Shown here piece after piece: positions 49,562 through 58,004 of a DNA stretch of 64,000 bases. This DNA comes from an uncultured Eubacterium sp. (GTDB lineage Bacteria > Bacillota > Clostridia > Lachnospirales > Lachnospiraceae), in the NCBI GenBank assembly GCA_910577225.1, contig CAJTMV010000009.1:59847-123846 (forward strand), given 5' to 3'. Within the stretch, counting starts at the first letter, position 1. Every line of letters starts with the position of its first letter. The notes below the pieces were generated by a model. That model did not search any database and had not been told where the DNA came from. It saw only the letters and a list, made by a program, of their open reading frames with translations. A program made the position numbers and the translations under genes.

Positions 49562-51286
49562 ATGCAGAAAAACAGAATTTTAGCAGGTGTACTCGGATGT
49601 ATGCTTATATGCAGCCATCCGTCCGGATCTCTGGCAGCGGCAGAACATATGCAGACGCCGGATTCCGGACAGAGCGTAATACAAAATACAGTGCCAAATC
49701 CTGACCAGTCGAAAGAGGCTGGGGCGCCGTATGAACTGGAGCCAGACTATAACGATCCTGATTATGTCAAAAAGCTCTTTTTGCAGGAAGACGAATCATC
49801 CGCGCAGTCCGAACCGTTTACATTTAAAAGCGTGCAGGCACAGACGACAAAAAGTCCTTTTACGGGGCTGGTGTATACACATGCGGCACAGCTTGGCGAC
49901 TGTGATATTGTGAACGGAATCGACGTATCGAAATGGCAGGCGGACATTAACTGGAATAAAGTAAAAGCCGCCGGAGTAAAGTTTGTATTTATCCGCTGTG
50001 GTTATACGGCTTTGTCCAAAGATTTTGCGATGTATGAAGACGAATATTTCAGGAAAAATATCCAGGGGGCATATGATGCGGGAATCGATGTCGGCGTTTA
50101 TTTTTTCTCAAACTCCATTACAACGAACGAAGCAAAGAAAGAAGCGCAGAAAACGCTGGATTTGATTCGGGATTATAAGCATATGATTACCATGCCGGTG
50201 GTGTATGATTTCGAAGCATTTTCCAACGCATATCGTGCTTATGGACTGTCAAAAGCACAGGTGACGAAAAATGTGATAGCCTATTCAGATCTGATCGAGC
50301 AGGAAGGTTATACGCCGATGTACTATGGCAGCCCTAATTTTCTGGATAGTTCGTTTGATGTAGCGAAGCTGAGTAAATATGACTGCTGGCTGGCAAATTA
50401 TACGACGAAAACGACTTATACCGGAGATTATACTTACTGGCAGTATTCGAGTACCGGACAGGTAAACGGTATTACCGGAAACGTAGACTGTAACTTTTTC
50501 TATTCCGGGCAGGCGGGAGAGATTGAAGATCCGGATCTGAATCCGGATGATTTTCAGGAAGGATTTGGTCCGGTCAGCGGTCTTACGATGGCGGATCATG
50601 ATACGACGGAGATTACGATTCAGTGGGATCCGCTGGAAAATGCCGACGGATACAAAATCTATCGCAGCAAATCATACGGAGGCGCCTATAAGCATCTAAA
50701 GACGATCAACTGGAATGAAGTGACCGCATATACGGACGATTCCGTCATGGAATCCGAAGGCCGCCAGTATTATTATAAGGTTGTTCCGTTTTTGCTGGAT
50801 GAAGACGGAAATATGAAATACGGCAGCGAGTCTGAGATACTGACCGCATATACGGAGCGACTGCATAAGTTCCGTTTGAAAACAACGTCGAATGTACATT
50901 TAAGAGAGCAGGCAGGTACGGAATATCCGTCAGCAGCCGTCGTTCCGTCAGGAACCGGACTGCCATTTTATAAATTTACGCTGTCAACGCTGGATCAAAA
51001 ATGGTATAAAGTTACTTACAGTCAAAATGGAAAATCATATACCGGTTATTTATCGGGCAATTATGTTACCATTTACACATATGGAAATACAACTAAAAAC
51101 GTAAACGTGAGATCGGGCGCAGGACTCACATATAAGATTTTAAGAACGATACCGAAAGGCACGAAAGTAACCGTTACAGGCAATGCAAAAACTGTGGCTG
51201 GTACGAAATGGAGCCAGGTAAAATATGCGTATAAAGGAAAGAACTATTCTGGTTATATTCCGAAAAAATATATCAGACAGATTTAA
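49562..51286 (+). CDS. Secreted GH25 lysozyme with Fn3 and two SH3 domains (574 aa)
   Basis: The ATG at 49562 follows GAAGGAG. A signal peptide (residues 1-26, ILAGVLGCMLICSHPSGSLAAA) is followed by a Ser/Pro/Asp-rich linker. The GH25 domain spans about 115-320: NGIDVSKWQADINWNKVKAAGVKFVFIRCGY (Asp) and MPVVYDFEAFSNA (DxE catalytic pair), GNVDCNFFY. An Fn3-like domain (about 335-435) and two bacterial SH3 domains (NVHLREQAG, NVNVRSGAGLTYK) follow. It cuts muramyl bonds, as an autolysin or against other bacteria. Single gene, no holin beside it, so not a prophage endolysin. Confidence 0.92.
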   Translation: MQKNRILAGVLGCMLICSHPSGSLAAAEHMQTPDSGQSVIQNTVPNPDQSKEAGAPYELEPDYNDPDYVKKLFLQEDESSAQSEPFTFKSVQAQTTKSPFTGLVYTHAAQLGDCDIVNGIDVSKWQADINWNKVKAAGVKFVFIRCGYTALSKDFAMYEDEYFRKNIQGAYDAGIDVGVYFFSNSITTNEAKKEAQKTLDLIRDYKHMITMPVVYDFEAFSNAYRAYGLSKAQVTKNVIAYSDLIEQEGYTPMYYGSPNFLDSSFDVAKLSKYDCWLANYTTKTTYTGDYTYWQYSSTGQVNGITGNVDCNFFYSGQAGEIEDPDLNPDDFQEGFGPVSGLTMADHDTTEITIQWDPLENADGYKIYRSKSYGGAYKHLKTINWNEVTAYTDDSVMESEGRQYYYKVVPFLLDEDGNMKYGSESEILTAYTERLHKFRLKTTSNVHLREQAGTEYPSAAVVPSGTGLPFYKFTLSTLDQKWYKVTYSQNGKSYTGYLSGNYVTIYTYGNTTKNVNVRSGAGLTYKILRTIPKGTKVTVTGNAKTVAGTKWSQVKYAYKGKNYSGYIPKKYIRQI

Positions 51287-51315
51287 TACGGGCTGAAACA
51301 AAAGGAGCGGGGAGA

Positions 51316-51621
51316 ATGAGCAAAAATCTTAGGACAGAGGCAACGGATCGGCTGTTTGATGCGGTACTGACGCTCAAAAATCGCGAAGAATGCTATCGTT
51401 TTTTTGAGGATGTTTGTACTGTCAACGAGCTGCAGGCATTGTCACAGCGTTTTGAAGTGGCGCATATGTTGCGGAACAGTCAGACTTATATGGATATTGC
51501 AGAAATAACGGGCGCTTCCACGGCAACGATCAGCAGAGTGAACCGATCGCTGAATTATGGCCATGACGGGTATGATATGGTAATCGGACGATTGAAAGAA
51601 CAATCCGACGCAGAGTCGTAA
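51316..51621 (+). CDS. YerC/YecD family TrpR-like DNA-binding protein (101 aa)
   Basis: The ATG at 51316 follows GGAGCGGGGAG. The sequence TLKNREECYRFFEDVCTVNELQALSQRFEVAHMLRNSQTYMDIAEITGASTATISRVNRSLNYG matches the TrpR superfamily YerC/YecD group: helix-turn-helix in YMDIAEITGASTATISRVNRSL. These regulators are conserved in Firmicutes with unclear ligands. It follows the lysozyme gene by 29 bases, so cotranscription is possible. A bidirectional terminator follows. Confidence 0.9.
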   Translation: MSKNLRTEATDRLFDAVLTLKNREECYRFFEDVCTVNELQALSQRFEVAHMLRNSQTYMDIAEITGASTATISRVNRSLNYGHDGYDMVIGRLKEQSDAES

Positions 51622-51624
51622 AAC

Positions 51625-51677
51625 AAAAATAACTGACTGTCAGGCATCAGACAAATGCGCGGCAGTCAGTTATTTTT
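51625..51677. terminator. Bidirectional terminator
   Basis: Arms of 15 bases, AAAAATAACTGACTG (51625-51639) and its complement (51663-51677). T-runs are present on both strands, serving the YerC gene and the minus-strand DUF1836 gene. Confidence 0.8.
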
Positions 51678-51703
51678 ACATAGGAACGGGCCGGAGCCGG
51701 AGT

Positions 51704-51724
51704 GATTTTTCAGATACGCTCTGG
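51704..51724 (+). repeat. 21-bp dispersed repeat, copy 2
   Basis: Identical to 31342-31362. Lies 20 bases before the 3' end of the DUF1836 gene. Confidence 0.6.
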
Positions 51725-51742
51725 AACCCGGGAATCGGACAT

Positions 51743-52381
51743 TTATTTTTTGCGGCTTTCTTTGGCAGTTTTTTTGCCTTTTTCTTCCGGCTTTTTTGTC
51801 AGTTTTGCATCGATGATTTTTTCAATCAGCATACGCTTGACATATACGTCAAAACTCAGCATACATAAAAAAGAAAACAGCTGCAGATTTTCCCGCTCCT
51901 GCGCTGGAGCATCGGGAAACGTATGGCTGCTTGTATGAAACTTACGTGTAATATCCTTGGCCAGCATACCGGCCTCGTCTTTTTCCAGTCCAAATACTTC
52001 TTCATATATCGACGTCAGATCCGGTTCTCCTTTTTTAGAAAAATACCGATCGGTAATCGGGTTCAGCAGATTCTGGATATCGTTAATGCTCAGTATTCCT
52101 TTGAAATAATAAATAAAAATCAGTATAAGCAGATGTTCCTTGGAATACTTTTTTTTGTCCGGAGGGGGGAGCAGGTTATTTTTTGTATAATTATTGATCA
52201 TAGTCTTTGTCAGTATCTTGTCGTCCGGATATCTTCTCGTATCCGCCAGCTGCTCGTTCATAAACGTAGTCACCTGATCCATATACAGATCGATATTCGG
52301 AATGTCTTCCGGCCGGATATAGTCTATCCGCCGCAGGCTTGCAAGGATGCTGTTCAAAAGGTCTTTTTCATCTATTGTCAT
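51743..52381 (-). CDS. DUF1836 family protein (212 aa)
   Basis: The ATG at 52381 (minus strand) follows AGAGGTG; the longer frame to 52450 runs into the repeat element. The family signature is present: LDLYMDQVTTFMN-like segment, LTKTMINNYTKNNLLPPPDKKKYSKEHLLILIFIYYFKGILSINDIQNLL, which resembles a MerR-type winged helix with YTKNNLLPPP as wing. The C-terminal part ends in a Lys-rich tail. DUF1836 proteins are widespread in Lachnospiraceae and related groups; no function is assigned, though DNA binding is plausible. Confidence 0.85.
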   Translation of the reverse strand: MTIDEKDLLNSILASLRRIDYIRPEDIPNIDLYMDQVTTFMNEQLADTRRYPDDKILTKTMINNYTKNNLLPPPDKKKYSKEHLLILIFIYYFKGILSINDIQNLLNPITDRYFSKKGEPDLTSIYEEVFGLEKDEAGMLAKDITRKFHTSSHTFPDAPAQERENLQLFSFLCMLSFDVYVKRMLIEKIIDAKLTKKPEEKGKKTAKESRKK

Positions 52382-52703
52382 TTTATCACCTCTACGATAC
52401 ATTATATAGTAATAAAAAACAGATAGCAAGTGAAAGTTTGCCGTCGGCAAAGGCCGGATTTCCTCCTGACTTCATTTACGCGTTCTTACGGACTCTGCAG
52501 CGAGTGCAAAGTCTGGTGAGAACAGTAACGTGGAATGGTAAACGTACAGGCAGGTCTGTGCATTTCCTGCGTGGACGGTAAGAAAATGATATGGATTGTG
52601 AACGGTAATAGTTGACGGATGGCGCAGGCTAAGTTAAGATTAGATTGTTGAATATGAATGAGCGATAGAAAAATGAGCGATAGAAATGGAAGGAATGTAA
52701 TTC
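52382..52703. other. Divergent intergenic region with a MITE fragment
   Basis: Separates DUF1836 (minus) from pcrA (plus). The truncated inverted MITE relative lies at 52433-52529. The remainder shows no gene; a clear promoter for pcrA was not identified. Confidence 0.6.
52433..52529. mobile_element. Truncated inverted copy of the 147-bp MITE
   Basis: Read on the minus strand, this segment follows the MITE from its left end (GTTACTGTTCTC at 52529-52518, one mismatch) through the CTTTGCA hairpin and the shared stretch AGGAGGAAATCCGGCCTTTG to GGCAAACTTT. It then loses similarity, so the right third and right end are missing. Paired bases in the first hairpin keep pairing (T-G in place of T-A), so the structure is preserved. 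It lies just upstream of the DUF1836 start codon. Confidence 0.8.
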
Positions 52704-55286
52704 ATGTATGAAAATATGAATGATATGCAGATGCGGGCGATTTGTCAGACAGAAGGGCCGGTGCTGATTCTTGCCGGCGCCGGTTCCGGAAAGACGAGGG
52801 TGCTTACGCATCGGGCGGCATATTTAATAGAAGAAAAAGGTGTGAATCCCTATCATATTATGGCAATTACCTTTACCAACAAAGCTGCTGGCGAGATGAG
52901 GGAACGGATCGACGATATCGTCGGTTACGGATCGGAAAGTATCTGGGTGTCGACGTTTCATTCGGCCTGTGTGCGGATATTAAGGCGTTTTATCAATCGC
53001 ATCGGATTTGATACGAATTTTACGATTTATGATGCCGATGATCAGAAACAGCTGATGAAAGATATCTGCAAGCGTCTGTCGATCGATACGAAGCTATATA
53101 AAGAAAAGTTTTTTTTAAATAAGATCTCGCATGCGAAGGATGAGCTGATCACTCCTTCGGCGTATCGGAACCATATAGAAAACGACTACGAGAAACAGCT
53201 GATTGCGCAGGTGTATATACAATACCAACAGATGCTTCAGAAAAACAACGCACTGGACTTTGACGATCTGATTATGAAAACCGTGGAATTGTTTGAAGCC
53301 GATCAGGAAGTTCTGGAGTATTATCAGGAACGTCTGCATTATATTATGGTAGACGAATATCAGGATACGAATACGGCGCAGTTTAATTTTGTCCGGCTGC
53401 TGGCGTCCAAATACGAAAATTTATGTGTAGTCGGAGACGATGATCAGTCGATTTATAAATTTCGCGGAGCCAATATTGGCAATATTTTGAACTTTGAGCA
53501 TTATTTTCCAGATGCATCGGTCATTAAGCTGGAGCAGAATTATCGTTCCACGCAAAACATTCTGGATGCAGCAAATGGAGTCATTGCGAATAATTACGGG
53601 CGGAAGGAAAAGGCTCTGTGGACAAGCAACGATGCAGGAGAGAAAGTACGCTTTCAGCAGTTTGAAACAGGAGAAGACGAAGCAGGGTTTATTTCTGCGG
53701 ATATTCAGCAAAAGATAAAAGACGGCGGCTTTCGTTATCAGGACTGTGCCGTTTTATACCGGACAAACGCACAGTCACGTTTGTTTGAAGAACATTTTAT
53801 TTTGTCTAATATCCCTTATAAAATGGTTGGCGGCGTAAACTTTTATGCACGAAAGGAAATCAAAGATCTGCTTTCTTATTTAAAGACGATCGACAACGCA
53901 AAAGATGATCTGGCAGTGCGCAGAATTATTAACGTGCCGAAACGGGGAATCGGAGCGGCTACGCTGGCAAAAGTGCAGTCTTATGCCATAGAGCATGATA
54001 TGAGCTTTTATCAGGCGCTGCGGGCAGCATCAGAAATCCCGTCGCTCGGCAGGGCAGCAGTAAAAATCGAACCATTTGTAACGTTTATTCAGGCAATGCG
54101 TTCCAAGGCGGAGCTGATTCCGGTATCCAGCCTTTTACAGGAAATTATTGACGCGACCGGATATGTGGAAGAATTAAAGGCAGAAGATTCGCCGGAAGCA
54201 CGGGCGCGGATTGAAAATATCGAAGAGCTTCAGGGAAAAGCGCTGACTTATGAGGAAAACGAAAAGGAACCGTCGCTGTCCGGTTTTCTGGAAGAGGTTG
54301 CGCTGGTAGCGGATATAGACAGTCTGGATGCGGACAATGACCGTGTGATTCTGATGACATTACATAGCGCCAAAGGTCTGGAGTTTCCGCAGGTCTATCT
54401 GACAGGCCTGGAAGACGGCTTATTTCCGAGTTATATGTCGATCACAAGTGACAATGCACTGGAAGAAATCGAAGAGGAGCGGCGTCTTGCGTATGTAGGA
54501 ATTACGCGGGCGATGAAATGTCTGACGATTACCTGCGCCAGACAGCGAATGGTCCGTGGACAGCTTCAGTACAACCGGGTTTCCAGATTTGTAAGAGAAA
54601 TTCCGGCAGAGGTGCTGCAGCAGCAGGAGCGCAGACAGCGTTTCGGATCTGGTTCCGAGACGTCTGTCAGCCCGCGCCAGACGACAGATGCGTTTCGCCA
54701 GGCGATGGAAATGTTTCGTGCAAAACCGATGGCATTGCAGTCAGGCGGATCAGCAGGAAGAGCGGGGCAATCGCCGGCGGGAGAAATGTCGGGAAGAGGC
54801 GGACAACTTTCAGCCGGAGAAATGACAGGAGGCAGACAATTTTCAGCAGGTGAGTTGACAGGAAGAAGCGGGCAGTTGCCGGCAGATGAGCTGGCAGGAA
54901 GAGGCGGACAGTTATCGGCAGGAGAAGTATCAGGAAGAGGCGGACAATTTTTGGCAGGAGAAATGGCAGGAAGAGGCGGACAGTTACCGACAGGTGAATT
55001 AACAGGAAGAGCGGGGCAGTTTTCAGCGGGCGAATCAGCGGCGGATATCGGACGATACGGAGCAGCTTCGTTCGTGCAGGATAAAGGAGCAGGCGCACCG
55101 GCAGACAGTATGATACGGAAGAAGCTGGGATATGATGTGGGGGATCTTGTTGTGCATCAGAAGTTTGGCGAGGGAATGGTTGTAAAGATTGTATCCGGAG
55201 GACGTGATTATGAGGTTACGGTTCAGTTTCATCAGGCGGGCGTGAAGAAAATGTTTGCAGCATTTGCGAAGTTAAAGAAAGTCTGA
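52704..55286 (+). CDS. pcrA: UvrD/PcrA-type ATP-dependent DNA helicase with repeat-rich linker (860 aa)
   Basis: The ATG at 52704 follows GGAAGGA. Superfamily 1 motifs: GAGSGKT (Walker A, Lys30), ITFTNKAAGEMRERI (Ia), VDEYQDTN (II), GDDDQSIYKFRGA (III), LEQNYRS (IV), MTLHSAKGLEFPQVYLTGLEDG (V) and RRLAYVGITRA (VI). The C-terminal Tudor-like RNA polymerase-binding domain is at residues about 800-860 (YDVGDLVVHQKFGEGMV). PcrA unwinds DNA in repair and replication. Between core and C-terminal domain lie eight 12-residue Gly/Arg/Gln-rich repeats. The starting ATG is preceded by no clear promoter. Confidence 0.93.
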   Translation: MYENMNDMQMRAICQTEGPVLILAGAGSGKTRVLTHRAAYLIEEKGVNPYHIMAITFTNKAAGEMRERIDDIVGYGSESIWVSTFHSACVRILRRFINRIGFDTNFTIYDADDQKQLMKDICKRLSIDTKLYKEKFFLNKISHAKDELITPSAYRNHIENDYEKQLIAQVYIQYQQMLQKNNALDFDDLIMKTVELFEADQEVLEYYQERLHYIMVDEYQDTNTAQFNFVRLLASKYENLCVVGDDDQSIYKFRGANIGNILNFEHYFPDASVIKLEQNYRSTQNILDAANGVIANNYGRKEKALWTSNDAGEKVRFQQFETGEDEAGFISADIQQKIKDGGFRYQDCAVLYRTNAQSRLFEEHFILSNIPYKMVGGVNFYARKEIKDLLSYLKTIDNAKDDLAVRRIINVPKRGIGAATLAKVQSYAIEHDMSFYQALRAASEIPSLGRAAVKIEPFVTFIQAMRSKAELIPVSSLLQEIIDATGYVEELKAEDSPEARARIENIEELQGKALTYEENEKEPSLSGFLEEVALVADIDSLDADNDRVILMTLHSAKGLEFPQVYLTGLEDGLFPSYMSITSDNALEEIEEERRLAYVGITRAMKCLTITCARQRMVRGQLQYNRVSRFVREIPAEVLQQQERRQRFGSGSETSVSPRQTTDAFRQAMEMFRAKPMALQSGGSAGRAGQSPAGEMSGRGGQLSAGEMTGGRQFSAGELTGRSGQLPADELAGRGGQLSAGEVSGRGGQFLAGEMAGRGGQLPTGELTGRAGQFSAGESAADIGRYGAASFVQDKGAGAPADSMIRKKLGYDVGDLVVHQKFGEGMVVKIVSGGRDYEVTVQFHQAGVKKMFAAFAKLKKV
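54763..55050 (+). repeat. 36-bp minisatellite within pcrA
   Basis: Eight units of about 36 bases (one of 33), each coding for a variant of GRGGQLSAGEMT. Units differ at several bases, so the array is not a recent slippage product only. Confidence 0.85.
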
Positions 55287-55586
55287 ACGGAGAATGTCAG
55301 TCCGATGATTTAGAAGGGATGGCAGAAAAGTACAGACGCACAAACGGACGACAGGAAAAGAGCTCAGCGATCAAATTGTCTGACGGAGACCCTTCAGATA
55401 ACTGACAGATTTTTATGATTTTTTTGTAAAATTGTTCATTCATTTGGGTCATTCTGATATTATTTATAAAAAAACAATAAATTGTAAATTTTTTCTCGCT
55501 ATCTGGGAAAGATATGTTATAATAGTATAGATTAAGTAAGTGCAGATACTGTACTTTCAAATAGGGCGGAAAGGAGAAGAACTGTT
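55287..55586. other. Intergenic region before the acidic membrane protein gene
   Basis: Mostly AT-rich. It holds an extended -10 promoter at 55515-55523 near its end. Short converging hairpins after pcrA are weak; nothing else is recognised. Confidence 0.4.
55515..55523 (+). promoter_or_regulatory. Extended -10 promoter
   Basis: TATAAT at 55518-55523 preceded by TG (ATGTTATAAT) with no good -35. The start would fall about 60 bases before the next gene. Confidence 0.5.
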
Positions 55587-55913
55587 ATGAATCGATTAGA
55601 TGAATTACATGGATTGCTGTCTGAAAATGTTGCCAAGGTTAGTGATCTTCTTAGAAAGGAAGATGAGACTGAAAAGAAAAAAAGCAAAACAGTATGGATT
55701 TTTGCGGCACTTGGCATTATCGTCGTAGCGGCAGCAGCAATTTATGGCATATATCGTTTCTTTGCACCGGATTATCTGGAAGATTTCGAAGATGATTTCG
55801 ACGACGACTTTGACGATGATTTCTTTGAAGACGAAGAAGAAAAAGAAGATTCTGAAGATGAAAAGGCAGAAGAAGCAGAAGATGCCATTACAGATGAAAT
55901 GACTGAAGAATAA
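55587..55913 (+). CDS. Small acidic single-span membrane protein (108 aa)
   Basis: The ATG at 55587 follows AAGGAG. A polar N-terminus (NRLDELHGLLSENVAKVSDLLRKEDETEKKKSK) is followed by one hydrophobic helix (TVWIFAALGIIVVAAAAIYGIY) and an Asp/Glu-rich tail. Such proteins are common and unassigned in Lachnospiraceae. The tail orientation cannot be told. It has its own promoter and a strong terminator follows, giving a single-gene unit. Confidence 0.7.
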   Translation: MNRLDELHGLLSENVAKVSDLLRKEDETEKKKSKTVWIFAALGIIVVAAAAIYGIYRFFAPDYLEDFEDDFDDDFDDDFFEDEEEKEDSEDEKAEEAEDAITDEMTEE

Positions 55914-55963
55914 TTCAGCGCTTGTGAATCATTCTAAAATATGAGAACAAAAGTAATGCACAT

Positions 55964-55998
55964 AACTGGCCGGGAAGAGATTTCCGGCCGGTTTTTTG
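55964..55998 (+). terminator. Terminator after the acidic membrane protein gene
   Basis: A 10-bp stem AACTGGCCGG / CCGGCCGGTT with one G-T pair and T-run. Confidence 0.8.
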
Positions 55999-56052
55999 GT
56001 GAACGGAACAGGTAAAATCAGCCGTAAAGACGGCAGCAGAAGGGATGGGCAG

Positions 56053-57723
56053 ATGAAAAAGGGAGAAACAGGCGAAGGCGTTATTGAAAAAGTAGATTTT
56101 CCAAATAAAGGTGTGATTACTACGGAAGATGGGGAAAAGATTATTATAAAAAATGTGGCGCCGGGACAGAAAGTGCGATTTTCGATTCAAAAAAAGAGAA
56201 AGGGAAAATGTGAAGGACGTCTTTTGGAAGTTCTGGAAAAATCACCGATGGAGCTGGATCAGGCGGCCTGTCCGCATTTTGGGATATGCGGCGGCTGTAC
56301 ATATCAGAATCTGGATTACAGTCATCAGCTTGAATTGAAAGAAACGCAGGTAAAAGAACTGCTTTTTTCGGTTGTAGAAGCGCCTGATCATACATGGTTT
56401 CAGGGAATCCGTCCGGCGCCGTTTCCATATGGATATCGGAATAAGATGGAATTTTCGTTTGGGGACGAATACAAGGATGGGCCGCTTTCGTTAGGAATGC
56501 ATAAACGGGGGAGCTTTTACGATATTGTTACCGTAGATCAGTGTGTCATTACGGATGATGACTATAATCAGATTCTGAAAACGACGCTGTCCTATTTTTT
56601 AAATGAGAAAGTTAGTTATTTTCAAAAGAAATCTCATATCGGATATCTGCGCCATTTATTAGTACGTAAAGCGGCAAAAACAGGAGAAATTTTGATCGAT
56701 CTGATTACGACTACACAGGATTGCGGCACAGGATCAGAAGAAAAGCTGCTAAACGGTTTTCAGACAAGTTTGCTGCAGTTGCATCTGCAGGGAAAGATTG
56801 TGGGAATTCTCCATACAAAAAACGACAGTATTGCGGACGCAGTCATCAATCAGGGTACGGATATATTATATGGACAGGATTATTTTTATGAGGAACTGCT
56901 TGGTCTTACATTTAAAATTTCTGCGTTTTCATTTTTTCAGACAAATTCCCTGGGAGCAGAAGTTTTGTATGAAACAGTACGGGAATTCATACGTGCATCG
57001 GGCGGCGGTCAGGCAAATGTACTTTATGACCTGTATTCGGGAACGGGTACGATCGCACAGATGATGGCTCCCGCAGCAAAGAAAGTAATCGGCGTTGAGA
57101 TCATTGAAGAAGCAGTGCATGCAGCCAGAGAAAATGCGAAACGGAATGGACTGGACAATTGTGCGTTTATTGCCGGCGACGTGTTGAAAATGCTGGAAAC
57201 GATCGGGGACCGGCCGGATGTGATTATTCTGGACCCGCCCAGGGAGGGCGTGCATCCGAAGGCGCTTAAGAAGATCCTGGATTATGGTGCGGAGAAGATG
57301 GTGTATATTTCCTGTAAACCGACGAGTCTGGCGAGAGATCTTAGGGAGATACAGGAGAGTGGGTATCGGGTGGAACGGGGGTGTTGTGTGGATTTGTTTC
57401 CGGGGACTGTGCATGTGGAGACGGTATGTTTATTGTCCAAACTTCATTCAGACCAACATATCGAGGTTGAGCTTCAGATGGACGAGCTTGATTTAACGGC
57501 TGCGGAGAGCAAGGCAACTTATGAGGAAATCAAGGATTATGTGTTGGAACATACTGGATTGAAAGTCAGCAGTTTGTATATCGCACAGGTAAAAGAGAAA
57601 TGTGGGATTATCGAGAGGGTGAACTACAATCTGCCAAAATCGGAAAACTCCAGACAACCGAAATGCCCGCCAGAGAAAGAAAAGGTGATAAGGGAAGCGT
57701 TAGAACATTTTCGTATGATTTGA
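56053..57723 (+). CDS. rlmD: 23S rRNA (uracil-5-)-methyltransferase, RumA/RlmD type, with C-terminal extension (556 aa)
   Basis: The ATG at 56053 follows AAGGGATGGG; an earlier frame start at 55996 overlaps the terminator. N-terminal TRAM-like domain, then CPHFGICGGC (iron-sulfur cysteines), LYDLYSGTGTIAQMMAPAAKKVIGVE (SAM site), VIILDPPREGVHPKAL and MVYISCKPTSLARDL (catalytic Cys). It methylates a uridine of 23S rRNA. About 95 residues beyond the catalytic domain (HIEVELQMDELDLTAAES to EHFRMI) form an extension seen in clostridial homologues. The composition changes sharply after the stop. In streptococci the 3' end of rum genes is a known insertion site for prophage and conjugative elements, which fits the Gabija element that begins here. 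Confidence 0.92.
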   Translation: MKKGETGEGVIEKVDFPNKGVITTEDGEKIIIKNVAPGQKVRFSIQKKRKGKCEGRLLEVLEKSPMELDQAACPHFGICGGCTYQNLDYSHQLELKETQVKELLFSVVEAPDHTWFQGIRPAPFPYGYRNKMEFSFGDEYKDGPLSLGMHKRGSFYDIVTVDQCVITDDDYNQILKTTLSYFLNEKVSYFQKKSHIGYLRHLLVRKAAKTGEILIDLITTTQDCGTGSEEKLLNGFQTSLLQLHLQGKIVGILHTKNDSIADAVINQGTDILYGQDYFYEELLGLTFKISAFSFFQTNSLGAEVLYETVREFIRASGGGQANVLYDLYSGTGTIAQMMAPAAKKVIGVEIIEEAVHAARENAKRNGLDNCAFIAGDVLKMLETIGDRPDVIILDPPREGVHPKALKKILDYGAEKMVYISCKPTSLARDLREIQESGYRVERGCCVDLFPGTVHVETVCLLSKLHSDQHIEVELQMDELDLTAAESKATYEEIKDYVLEHTGLKVSSLYIAQVKEKCGIIERVNYNLPKSENSRQPKCPPEKEKVIREALEHFRMI

Positions 57724-57878
57724 TGGTATCAATGGTAGGATGCTTTTTCATATTTTTGTATCTTGGAGTGCTATCGCTAATTTCCTGTGTAGTGAACCTA
57801 AGATGGAAGATTTATAATTTATATGTTAATAAACGTTGGGAGCAAAGTCGTATAAAATATGTTTGTGATGGAGGATGA
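57723..57878 (+). CDS. Candidate small membrane protein at the element boundary (51 aa)
   Basis: The ATG at 57723 overlaps the methyltransferase stop (TGATG). One hydrophobic stretch (GCFFIFLYLGVLSLISCVV) is followed by a basic end (RWKIYNLYVNKRWEQSR). No ribosome binding site other than purine-rich bases in the upstream gene. It may be a small gene, or a by-chance open frame at the junction. If real it would be the first gene in front of gajA. Confidence 0.3.
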   Translation: MVSMVGCFFIFLYLGVLSLISCVVNLRWKIYNLYVNKRWEQSRIKYVCDGG

Positions 57879-57934
57879 AAATTTGGTTGGGAAAGACAAA
57901 ACGAATTCAATCAATTTGTGTATGTAAAAAATAA

Positions 57935-57963
57935 TTGTTAGATGTTCTAGAAAATGATATTAT
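57935..57963 (+). promoter_or_regulatory. Promoter of the Gabija locus
   Basis: -35 TTGTTA (57935-57940), a 17-bp spacer and -10 TATTAT (57958-57963), 40 bases before the gajA start. The spacer contains TTCTAGAA. Confidence 0.5.
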
Positions 57964-58004
57964 TCTACATACAAATATTTATTGGATTATGGAGGGAAGT
58001 TATT

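Noticed and set aside
54763..55050. Regular repeats considered as a CRISPR array
   Set aside because: The units are contiguous without spacers, vary in sequence and keep the reading frame of pcrA.
57600..57722. Upstream part of the 92-codon frame at the methyltransferase end
   Set aside because: It lies wholly inside the methyltransferase gene in another frame; only the portion after 57723 is considered possible.
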